Below, in pieces: positions 1 to 9,558 of a DNA stretch of 64,000 bases. The notes under the pieces are model-generated. The model ran no database searches. It was not told the origin of the DNA and was given only the letters and a program-made list of their open reading frames with translations. The stretch's first letter is position 1. Each line of letters starts with the position of its first letter. Made by a program: the position numbers and the translations under genes. The DNA is from Peribolospora baueri. Lineage: Eukaryota > Basidiomycota > Peribolosporomycetes > Peribolosporales > Peribolosporaceae. The DNA is taken from positions 62,001 to 126,000 of the forward strand of contig JAMDHS010000034.1 in NCBI GenBank assembly GCA_029717555.1, written 5' to 3'.

Positions 1-30
1 GGTGAATTGGATATCCGGATTGACGTCCAT
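1..30 (-). CDS. 5' end of an unidentified gene leaving the left edge
   Basis: On the minus strand an ATG sits in a strong fungal start context (CCACCATGG) and opens a frame reading MDVNPDIQFT up to the window edge. Upstream of it (higher coordinates) lies a pyrimidine-rich stretch typical of a fungal 5' leader. Ten codons are too few to identify the product. The next gene at 680 runs the opposite way, so 31-679 would be a divergent promoter. This is an inference from start context and leader composition only. Confidence 0.35.
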   Translation of the reverse strand, partial: MDVNPDIQFT

Positions 31-679
31 GGTGGGTTGAGAGAGTGGAGAGAGAGTCGTTATCTCAAGACAGTATAGTATCATCATCCTCTCCCTCTAA
101 CCCTCTCTGATCAGGCCCCGTAAAACCAGCGACGCCAGCTGGGAACCAGGGCCACTGCGCTCCCTCCCCTCCACCCACACCTCCATCTCTCTCCTCCCTT
201 CCCAAGCCTTAAATAAATTTGTATCTTCAGGAGCTCTATATGCTTGAAGTTGAATAAGTTGGTAATATTTATTCACTAAAAATAACCGATTACGTTTGAT
301 GGATTGACAATGGTTAGGTAGGCAGTGCGCTTGAGGACACCGCAAACAGCGCAGCGCTTCCACAGACCAACTTAACCCGAGCTGGTCCCACCCAGCACGT
401 TCTGGTCCTCCCTTATCTCGCCGGATGCAGAACTTTCTCAGCGAATGCGGATTGTCTCTCCAGACGCACAAAGAGACAACCGCGTCCCCCAGGTTTATCA
501 ACCGCAATTGCGCTGCCAGAAGCGGAGATAGGCCTTCTTTCCTCTGTTCCCCGCACGTGGACAACGTCTCCAAGACGTCTGCTCCATCGCCGGTAGGCAG
601 ATAGATAACTAGCGAGCGCATCGCCCAGCTTCCTCTCAGCTCCCAGCACGCGCTCAGACGACAACGACAATCGGGAAGG
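31..679. other. Intergenic region, probably a divergent promoter
   Basis: No convincing coding exon is seen. The 31-110 part is purine-rich on the plus strand, as expected of the leader of the minus-strand gene, and 600-679 is the leader of the glycosidase gene. A short AT-rich patch lies near 210-300. Confidence 0.4.
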
Positions 680-2924
680 ATGCTCCCCAGACGACAAAGA
701 CGCCTCTGCTTCCTTCTTTCCCTTCTCACATCAACAGCTGTCACCGCTCTCGCTCCCTCACAACAACCACAACCATCGCCCGTCAACTTTGAGCCGCGCT
801 TCGACCACGACAGATCTGTGCCTCTCCCCCACCGCCCGACCGACTACCGAGTCCTCTCCGCCGAGCTGACCTCCCCCTTCTTCAGCCCAGATCACCCCTC
901 CAACCTCCTCCTTCAGAAGAGAGGCGGAAACAGCAACAGCGCCAACGAGTCCGCCGCGGAGCTCGTCAGGGGGGCCTTGCTCAGCGCCCAGAGGGCTAGG
1001 TGGGTGTTTTCTAGCCTCCTTCAGGTTGGATTGGAGATAGATCGGGTGGGGAGGGCTAGCTAGAAGAGGATGGGGAGAAGATCCCTTTCGCCCATCAAAG
1101 GGTCTTCGAGGAGAGTGCCGCCGGAAGTCGAGCTCGTCGTTCGACGGATGGCGCAGCGCTCGTCCGCGCACGCCGGTACTCAACGTGGACATTGCTATGA
1201 TCGCCTCCTTTTCTCCATTCGACGTCTATATTCAATGATAGTTGGGAACAAGGAGTGTGAGTGTCTTTGGATAGAATTTTTCGGCGCCTCGTTCCCCGCG
1301 TATCTCCTCCCTGATTCATCGCCGGGCTTTTTTTGTCCTCATTCGATCTGGATCAACAGCGCTATCTCAGCACTGCTAGAGTACGGCTACGCCGGCTTTT
1401 CCGTCTTCGCCCAAGATGGCCCCAGCTATCTCGGTTCGCACCCTCCCCGGTCCTACCCCAACCAGGTCCTCCAGCTCGCCTATGACGCCGTCGTCCGTCA
1501 AGACCCGTCAGGCCGCCTTGGAAACAACTTCATCGACGTCAGCACCTCGCCCACTGTCGGCTCTTCCGCCGACCCAGCCAGCCTGGGCGAAGGCGTCCTT
1601 CTCGGAGCCCTCGCATTCGGCCAGCTCGCCGATCCGTCCTCTTTCTGGGGCGGTGGAGCCTCCCGCCAACTCACGTGGATCCTCCAGACCGCCCCTCGAG
1701 ACGCCAATGGCATCGTCTCTCACCGCGCTGATTCGCTCCAGTACTGGTCCGACGGCGTTTACATGATCCCTCCCTTTCTCGCCGCCTATGGCCTCATGAC
1801 GAACAATCAGAGCCTCCTCCAGGCGGCGTACGAACAGGTCGTAGGCTACAGGACGTATCTTCGGATCGGCGCCGGGAACGCGACCGGCACGTGGAGCCAC
1901 ATTTGGAATCAAAGCTCGAGGACTTGGGTCGATCAGGGCGCTTGGGCTACGGGTGAGCGCTGGAGCGCCTGCTCTTTTTACAGATTTCGTGCTTAGCTCG
2001 TCCACGTTTTCTGCTCGTCCCTCCCCTCCTCTCTAGGGAACGGATGGGCGGCAGCTGGGATGCTCCGCGTGCTCGCCTCCATCTCCCAATCCCAATTCTC
2101 CTCGAAAATGGAGGCGCAGAAGACGGACCTACAAGAGTGGATCGCGGAGATTGTCGATTCCTCCTTTTCATTCTTGGTAAGTGGAAAAGAGACATGAGAG
2201 GGAAGGAAGGCGGCTTCCTCGTTTTCGTCATCCGATGCCGAATCTGACCTTTTCTTCCACCGTGTCGATGTCTTTCTTCCTCCCCTTTTAGGACCCGGAC
2301 ACCTCGCTTCTACGCAACTACCTGAACGGCAGCACGACGACTTTCCTCGACGTCTCCGGCACCGCCCTCCTCTCATACGCCGCCATGCGCCTCGCCTCGC
2401 TCAGCCCCCCCAACTCGACCTACGTCACCACCTCGCGCTCGCCGAACCTGGCCTCCAAAGCCCGCCAAGCCGTCGTCAATTCCATCTCATCCTTGGGCGA
2501 GTTCTTCGAGTCCAACCCTAGCCTGAACGTGAGCGTCGTTGCTGCGCTTTCACCGGGAAGCAAGGGAAAGGGAAGTTCTCCAGAGAGCCTGGCGTTCGTG
2601 CTGTTGCAAGAGGCCGCGTATCGGGATTGGAAGATGGGCAACACGACCGGCTTGGATGGTGAGTGAGGGCGACACGAAGTACACGCCCTCAGCGGCGCGA
2701 ACCCCTTTCCCTTCTTTGCTCATGTGCGTACCTACCACTTCCCCCTCTCCTTCCATCCGTACCCGTCCCCCCCAGGCCCAAAGACGGGATCCAAAGCGGC
2801 CGCCCTTCCCGGCGCGCTCGCCGCCCACCCGCCTCACATCCTCCTCGCCCTTGTCGTTGCCCTCCTGGCAACCGTGATGACTGCTGGACTCGCGCAGTTC
2901 AATGTTGGCCGGATCGGGCCGTGA
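680..2924 (+). CDS. Six-hairpin glycosidase (GH105-like), secreted and membrane-anchored
   Basis: The start gives a basic N-terminus followed by a hydrophobic stretch (CFLLSLLTSTAVTALA), a signal peptide. The body shows the alpha/alpha six-hairpin pattern of GH88/GH105-like hydrolases: WEQG near 1243, LGNNF near 1519, LQYWSDGVYMIPPFLAAYG near 1737, and WATGNGWAAAGMLRVLASI across the intron near 1953-2038. Later introns lie near 2176-2291 and 2660-2776, all GT-AG and in frame. The last exon ends in a hydrophobic helix (ILLALVVALLATVMTAGLA) just before the stop, so the enzyme is probably tethered to the plasma membrane or wall. Family members cleave unsaturated uronyl or related sugars from polysaccharides; the substrate here is unknown. 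Exon joins between about 1020 and 1245 are unclear, and part of the N-terminal catalytic region may be assigned wrongly. Confidence 0.75.
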
Positions 2925-3727
2925 TGATGTGATGTGATGTGGGGAGGAGATGGAGATTCCGTGGAAGGAGTGTTTTCGAACTCGTCGTCGGCTTGTTTCC
3001 TTCGTTCACCTTTGACTTTTTTTCTGTCTCTCTCGCTTGGTCCCTTCTTGGTTTGGGTTGTAGTGCTTTTTTTCCCCAACGTAGACATGCTCCCTCTTGG
3101 CCGTATCATAGCCTATGCCGGCTGGGGGTAACGCCGGTCTCCTAATGTCGGTTATACGAAGCCCTCATCAGAGTTATAAGGGAAGACGTGCGATGAGGCA
3201 GGGTTAAGACAAGCCAACCAAGTGAAAGTCATCAACGACAGAGGCTAGTCATTTTCGCTCAGACAACCTTGTCAGCCGGCCTTGAGTGATTTGACAAGTC
3301 CGAAACCTCAGCGGACGTTGCCTGAAAGGCCCTCTCGAGATCTGGTTGCTGTACTGCTGGAAAAAAAGACAGAGAGAAACAGAGGGAATGAACTCGGCGA
3401 AACACCGTGGGTTGTCACAAAAGATCTGCTTGCTTTTGAGGGATGCCTTATATCCGGCCCGGCACCTCACTTTGGGCGGCGGCCTATGTGGCTTCTGCGT
3501 CATCTGCCGTCATTCAGATCAGCTGCATCTGGTCGATGCAAGGACAAATTAGAGGGCGGCTTTTGAGCAATTCTGATCTGTTATACGAAGGACAGTTTTG
3601 ATGGCCAGAAGGTTGACGACATTGGGACAGTTGCGGCCTGCGGATCAAATGTTGTGATGTGATCACGATGCTGTCGGTATAGGATGAGGACGTGGATCAC
3701 GTTTGCCTAGGATGCAGTGAACATGGA
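2925..3727. other. Intergenic, no gene recognised
   Basis: The first part is the 3' flank of the glycosidase gene. Short open frames between 3249 and 3566 show no domain and no intron logic. The 11-mer GTTATACGAAG occurs at 3151-3161 and again at 3580-3590. At 3637-3647 the string CCTGCGGATCA resembles the very end of fungal 18S rRNA with four bases missing, which could be the left end of the rDNA fossil described next. Confidence 0.4.
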
Positions 3728-3883
3728 AGACGTCAACGCCGGATCACTTGGTTCTCGCATCGATGAACAACGCAGCGAAATGCGATAATATAGATTGCAG
3801 AATTCAGTGAATTATCGAATTTTTTGAACGCAACTTGCCGCCCCTCGGCATTCCGGGGGATATGCTATCCGAGTGTGTCTCCG
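3728..3883 (+). pseudogene. Decayed 5.8S rRNA copy
   Basis: The segment aligns by eye to fungal 5.8S rRNA along its whole length. Conserved blocks include TTGGTTCTCGCATCGATGAA, CGCAGCGAAATGCGATA, ATTGCAGAATTCAGTGAAT and TTTTTGAACGCA. It carries many substitutions and small gaps at positions that are invariant in working 5.8S genes, for example a changed base in GATGAAGAACGC and a short deletion after GCGATA. It sits alone between protein-coding genes with no 18S gene beside it, so it is a dispersed, non-functional rDNA fragment and not part of the rDNA array. Confidence 0.85.
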
Positions 3884-4070
3884 ATTTTCACGAACCGGTT
3901 GAGGCTTTGGATGTTTGAGCGCCTGCCGTTGACCGCGGCTCGCTCGGAATGCATTAGCAGGACCTTCCGCTAGACCAGTTCCACTCAGTGTAATAATTCT
4001 TTTCTGAGGACGTTTGTCTCTGAGGGACGGGAGGTTGAGGGTAATAATGCTCGCTCCCAACCCCCCAATG
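3884..4070 (+). pseudogene. Fossil ITS2 spacer
   Basis: This lies between the 5.8S and 28S remnants in the correct order and strand. It holds the basidiomycete-like run GGCTCGCTCGGAATGCATTA, followed by AGCAGGACCTTCCGC, then CAGTTCCACTCAGTGTAATA. The spacer is about 190 bases, an ordinary length. Its preservation shows that a contiguous piece of an rDNA unit, not separate processed RNAs, was the source. Confidence 0.7.
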
Positions 4071-4205
4071 TTAAGCGGAGGAAAAGGAACTAACAAGGAT
4101 TCCCTTAGTAACGGAGAGTGAAGCGGGAAAAGCTCAATTTTGAAAGCTGACTCCCTTCGGATGTTCACGCTGTAATCTAGAAAAGCGTTTTCCGCCCGGA
4201 CCGCA
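4071..4205 (+). pseudogene. Fossil 5' end of 28S rRNA (D1 side)
   Basis: The segment matches the start of fungal 28S rRNA: AAGCGGAGGAAAAGGAACTA, ACAAGGATTCCCTTAGTAAC, GAGTGAAGCGGGAAAAGCTC, and TGTAATCTAGAAAAGCGTTT followed by CCGGACCG. The first roughly 45 bases of 28S appear lost or scrambled, and similarity stops abruptly at about 4205, inside the first few hundred bases of the gene. Together with the 5.8S and ITS2 remnants this gives a rDNA fossil of about 480 bases. Confidence 0.8.
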
Positions 4206-6759
4206 TATGATACGCAAGCGACGGGGGAGCGGTCGGACTAAGGGAAGGTCGACCGACAAGAACACAGAGGAGAGTGAAGTAGAGCAGCTGGAAGCTGTGC
4301 TGAATGTATGAATTGATATGAAAATGATGGAAGTCGTAATTCCCGCATCCTCCAGAGAGAGCTCGGAGGGCACCTTTTATACTAGACGACAGGAGAGAGA
4401 CCACAAAAGGAAGGAAGGGGGTTGACAGAATGGATGATGGGAAGAAGACAAGGATGAGTAAGGTTTGGTAGTAACAAAAGCAGCAAACGAAGGTGTACAT
4501 GTCGCAGTCGGTGCAACGTCACTTCTCGTCAGCGCTCATGTGGGAACCATGTGAAGAGACCACATGGGCGACGCAGGGCATCGCCGTCTACGCATTAAGT
4601 TAGCTCTGAGTCTGAGTCCCGTCGTATGACCCTCCCTCCCTCCCTCTTCCACGACGTCTCGCTGCTCTGCTTCAACCCGCATCACGTACCGCGCCTAGTG
4701 GCTCCCCGGGGGCACAAGGATGCTCAAATCTTGCGGTCTCGCTCCCTCCGCGCAGCCGTCAGGCTGGCCCGCTGTCGAGCTTTCATTCGTGCGACGTGGC
4801 GCACGAGCGCCAGCGCAATCAGTTGACCTCGCCCACGACATCTACTCCAGAGATTTCTACTCACACAATGAAACCTTGCATCCTTCCTCTCATGCCGATG
4901 AGCGTCTGGTAGTTCTTGATCCCGGACGGCTGCGACTTGTTGTACACCTAGACGCTTGCCATAACACCATTTTGACGACACGCTCGCTACCGCAAGTCCT
5001 GACGAACCCCGGACTCGAGCCCTCCATTCCGGCCCCTAACCTCCTTTCTTCCCTTGTTTATTTGCCCGACGCCTCGCCCTCGCCCTCGCACGGACGGACG
5101 TGCGGCCTTCCTTCGCTTTGATACGTTTCTTTCTTACCTTCTCGCTCTCCCCTACCGTGTCACCGTGTAACCTCCACCCACCCGCCCCACCCGGTCGGTG
5201 TATTCGTCTCAGGAAAAAGAAAAGATCCTATCGCACACATCCGTCCGCCCTTTCGACGCGCCTCGCCTCGCCTCGCTCGACATGACCAGACATGACGGTG
5301 GCCCCGCGGCCGCACCGATGTATCTGTCTCCGGTAGTCCGGCATAAAAACTGAGGCGGCCGTCGCGCTGCTGTTCGCATCGCTTGAGCTGGGTCGATGAG
5401 GCGAGCAGCAACGCGGAGGTCAGCACTCCAATGGAGCAAGTGCGGCCGGCAACAGAGGGAACAAGTTGCGCACGCCAACTCAAGGAACTCAAGGAACTCC
5501 GCCCAAACGTCATGCCATGTGCCACTCTTCTCAGCCTCAGCCTCAGCCAATGCACTCAGTCTCACCTGACCTCAAGCTCAATGATATGATCTTCTGTAGT
5601 TCGATGGGAAGGACGGGCAGGCAGGCACTGCTGAGAGCCGAGCCTTCCTCTCCCATCTCAGTCTCCACTTCGCCCGCTTTCCCGCCCAAGTCATTTTCGC
5701 TGCGACCTACCTACGAGTGCTTGCTTGCTTGCTTTCAAAAGGATAGAACCCCACCTCGTCGACCCGGGCCGCATTCCTACAAGCCTTTCTTTCTTTTGCG
5801 AACCGGAACCGATCGGATCGCCAAGCTGTTTTACACTCGACTCGGCAACCGTTGGGACCTCAAGCAGACGGGCGGGCGTCTGCCGCTGCTTACTGCTGAG
5901 TTTCTTCCCTTGGTTGTCGGCTTACAATACCTGAAACGACGACGACATACCTTTGGCGCACAAATAATTCTATGAGGGCCTGAAACCGGACGTCAAGGAT
6001 GCTCTCGTTCTTTTCCAACCAGGTCTACGCGGAGAGGATGGAAGCGCGGCGATTGGCGTCCACATCCACATCCATGTCGATCGACCGTACCGGGGCGGGG
6101 AAGGTGACGGACGGCGAGGCGTCTTCGACGTCGACGTCGACGTCGGATCGAACGATCCGTGGGCGAGCGAGGGATGGGTGTTTCTAACGGTTCGGCTAGC
6201 CGTACGCGACTCGACTCGACTCGACTCAAAACACGGTGGGCATTCCAGACACCACCGACCGACCGATCAGCCGATAATAAGCCAGCCAAGCCAGCCAGTC
6301 CAGTTACACTGGCCTTTGCCCGAATTAAGAACCCATCACGACAAAGAGATAAAAACCAATTTCAAGAGGGAGAAGAGAGTGGAGCGAGGAAAACGAGCGG
6401 CATAGACACGCGTGTAACCTGTGACCTGAGGAGATGGAAAGAAGGATCGATCAAGCGACCGAGCGACAGAGCGAAAGGAGATATAAGCAAGGGAGGGAGC
6501 GGAAGGTCTACGCTAAAGACGAGCGAAAGGAGGTGTCAAAAGTGCGTCCACATCCACATATTCGGACGACAGAAATGGAGGTGGGGACGGAACCGTGGGG
6601 ATGATTGCGATCTACCATAGAATACGAAAACTGGAGAGTAAAAATGCTGGGAGAAACCGTGACCAATAGCCCAGGAGAACGAGAGCCACGGAGGACAATC
6701 GGATAGATAATGATACGGAAGCAAGGAGGGAGGAAAATACGGGCTGGTCTTCGGGAGGA
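4206..6759. other. Gene-poor region, about 2.5 kb
   Basis: Open frames here are short, overlap on both strands, and show no domain, signal peptide or splice pattern that I can recognise. Simple repeats occur, for example GTCGAC repeats near 6121-6150 and ACTCG repeats near 6209-6227. The right end is the 3' flank of the minus-strand gene at 6760. Confidence 0.4.
4373..4381 (-). promoter_or_regulatory. TATA-like box facing the rDNA fossil
   Basis: The minus strand reads TATAAAAGG, followed downstream (lower coordinates) by a pyrimidine-rich, leader-like stretch to about 4250, and then directly by the 28S remnant. It looks like a core promoter whose downstream gene is absent. It could equally be a chance match. 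Confidence 0.3.
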
Positions 6760-8281
6760 TCACCATCCGCCGCCGAGCGCGACCGAGGTGGCGACGACAG
6801 CGCCCGCTAGAGCGGCGACGATGCTCACGACGCCGCGCCCACCGCCGATGACGGCGACGGAGCGACCGGCAGAGGCGGCCTTGGTCATGAGGCCGCCGTT
6901 GGAGCTGCCCGAATCGAGTGCGTGCTGGTCGGACGGCAAGGGGCTTGCGCCAGGCGCCGGGGCAAAGGTGGAGTTTGCACACGACCAGCCTCCTCCGCTC
7001 GGCGGCGAAGAAGCGGAGGAGGACGTGGAGTTGGCCAAGGAGGGAGCGCGGGAACCTAGGATGACAGGCAAGGCGGCAGGATAGGTTTTGCTGATGACGA
7101 GGGAGGTGTCGACGGCGTAGGAGGCGTAGAGGGAGAGCAGCTGTGAGGCGCACGAGCTGCAGGTCGACACCGTGTTAGGGGCAAGATCCAAGCCCGAGAG
7201 CAGGTAGTCTGAACGGTAGAGGGCAAGCGTCAGCGCACATGCCCGCCATACGAACAGAGCTCGAGAAAACAAAGGAGAACGAAAATGACGTACAGAGTGA
7301 CAACAAGCTAGGATCTTCGGCAGCAGCTTCGACGAAGCAATAATCGCCCGTGTCCTTGTCGGTCAAGCACCCAGCCCTCCTACCGAGACCCCAACCACGT
7401 AGGCCCTGAACGGCGCTCTGGACGATGGCGTTGCCCTGCGAGAGGTCCGGACCGCAGGCGTCCTTGTCTGCCAAGCGGGTGGCGAGGCTACCCATGACGG
7501 CGGGACAGTTGGAAGTGGAAGGGTCGGTAGAGGCGCCGCAGAGGGTGTCCAGGGCAGCAGTCAAGTCAGCGTACGGTTTTCCGCTCCCGGTCAGATTCGT
7601 CACCGCCGCGTTGGGATCACCGGGAGTAGAACCGGGTGGCTGTTCGAGGGCGAAGAAGCCGTTGGAGGCGGTGACGAGGAGGGAGAAGGCGCCGCACTGG
7701 ACGAAAGTGTCGTTGCGGAGAAGGTTATTGGTCATGAAAGAGGAGCAGCTGTTGCTCATATTGACGCCTAATGTCGTGTCGAAGGGTTTGGGGAGGGAGG
7801 AAGGTGCGACGGAAGGCACGGAGGAGGGCGCGGGGAGGGAGTAAGACGTGGTGGCCTTGGCCAATGTCGTCGCAGTGGCGGAAGAAGAGGCACTGGAGAT
7901 GGCTGTGGCTGTGGTTGTGGCCGTCGAGGCCACCGTGTCGATTTGCGCGGCGAGCACGACGCCGTCGCCGCCCTTGATCCCCAGCTCTTTCTCCCAGGCC
8001 AGGAACGGCGGCAACGGCCTTGGCGGCGCTCCCGTACCATCTCGCCTGTCCGGACCTGGCTCCCTGTGCGCGGCGCGGAGGTGATGCGAGTGGGGGCGGG
8101 GAGGAAGCGAAAGCGAGCCGGACAGCATCGTAGGATCGGTTGCGGCCACGGAAGCGGGGGCGGTGACGAGGGCGGTGAGGACGAGGAGAGAAACGAGAGA
8201 GGGCGGCCGTCGCTCGCCGCCGACTCGAGCCGTAGAGGCTGCCCCTTTCCGATAGCGGCGCAGAGGAGCGTCGGCCATCAT
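6760..8281 (-). CDS. GPI-type surface protein, DUF7729-like
   Basis: Two exons are joined by an intron at 7209-7293 (donor GTACGT, acceptor CAG) that keeps the frame. A hydrophobic stretch (SLLVLTALVTAPASVAA) near residues 30-46 follows a basic start and can act as signal peptide or anchor. A Ser/Thr/Ala-rich linker leads to a cysteine-bearing domain starting LPKPFDTTLG, with NSCSSFMTNNLLRNDTFVQC and further spaced cysteines up to SCASQLLSLYA. That pattern is what I associate with the fungal DUF7729 family of extracellular proteins. The C-terminus is a Ser/Gly-rich stretch ending in a hydrophobic tail (VVSIVAALAGAVVATSVAL), consistent with GPI attachment. The function of the family is not known to me. 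Family assignment is from memory of the pattern and is moderately sure. Confidence 0.75.
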
Positions 8282-9558
8282 CAGACTGATGGAAGGCGGG
8301 GCGGCCGACAGTGATCAGGCGCGGTGGCCGGTGTCAAAAGCCAGGCACAGGGCGCGGTGGCTGGACGAGGTGGAACGGTGGGCTGGCAACGATGTGCTTG
8401 TGCTGGAGTGCCTGGGACGAATGGCAGTTGGGGTGGGGTGTAAGGGGGAAGACAGACGAGCAGATAGGACGGCACTGGCTGGAGGATGTGGACGGACAAT
8501 ATGGGCGAAAGAGGACTTCTAGCGAGGCGAAGGGAAGGGCGGAGGGAACGTGGTTTAGCAAGGAGCGTGAAGCGGCGGACCGAGCGTGGGCGAGGGTTAG
8601 GGAAGGTGAGGAGAAGGAGAAGGAGAAGGAGAAGGAGAAGGAGAAGGAGAAGGAGAAGGAGAAGGAGAAGGAGAAGGAGAGGCCAAGGGAGGAGGATGGA
8701 TGACAAGGAGGAGGAAGAGGGAAGGTTTTTAAAAATTCGCCGGGGCGGTAGCGCACCGAGAGCTGGCTAGCTAGCTGGAGCGGGGCTAGCTAGTGCGCGG
8801 GGCGGAAGAGTGTGCCAAGGTGAGGGAAGAAGGGCAAAGGGGGGAGGGAGTGGGAGAAGGAGGGTGGTATTAAGGGAGGGGAGAAGGAGGTGGTGGTATT
8901 GAAAGGCTAGAAGGGACGAAGGCCGACGGCACGAGCAAGAGCCGGCGAACAACGGCGGCGACGGCGACAGGCGAAACCTCCGCATACGCCGGCCGGCCCG
9001 CCCACCGTCCCAAGCCGAGGCGGGGCGAAGCGAGGCGCCGCAGCAACTAGGCCCAGATCGGCGCCGGAACGTTCCTCGTCGATCGTCGTTCCTTCCGTCC
9101 TGACAAGCGAGACAGAACACAGAGAGTGTGTGTGTGAGAGAGAGAGAGAGACGAAAAAAGAAAAAAACAAGCACGGTACGAGCTGGCGAGAGGAAGATAT
9201 GATAAAGATGATGGGCGACGGACGTCGACGACAACAACGACGACGGGGCACATCCTCCTCCGCTCCAACACCCATCAGAATCAGCACCGCTCAACGGAGG
9301 CGGCATGTGCGCGCGTGCTGACGTGGAATTGACCTGGAAGAGAAACGACGCGGGGGAAAGGAAGGCGCTGGCATCGACGGACATATACTATTTTGTTCGG
9401 ACGGACGGGACATCTAATTCTGATACAAGCAACTTTTTCTCCACTTCTCTCGAGCCATGCTTGGAGCGCAGCTTAGAGCGCATCGCCACTCGTCCCATAC
9501 GCGACTTGCGTCCTTCCCTCCAATCAGCCCCGAGCGAGGCCCTGCGCCAAATCCTCCT
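8282..9558. other. Intergenic: leader of the DUF7729 gene and 3' flank of FET3
   Basis: The minus-strand gene at 6760-8281 has its promoter here and the FET3 gene ends at 9559. The strand bias is strongly purine-rich from 8570 to 8900 and again near 9120-9160 (GT and GA microsatellites). No coding exon is supported. Confidence 0.5.
8609..8682 (+). repeat. (GAGAAG)n hexamer microsatellite
   Basis: About twelve near-perfect copies of GAGAAG lie some 330 bases upstream of the start of the minus-strand DUF7729 gene. The tract is pure purine on one strand with mirror symmetry. Confidence 0.95.

Noticed and set aside
3151-3590. 11-mer GTTATACGAAG repeated about 430 bases apart, resembling part of a lox-type recombinase arm
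   Set aside because: No inverted partner or spacer is present, the flanks do not match, and one such repeat in a few hundred bases can arise by chance.
5002-5034. CCCGGACTCGAGCCCT string suggestive of a tRNA T-arm
   Set aside because: The T-loop lacks the required TTC and no A box lies at a suitable distance on either strand.
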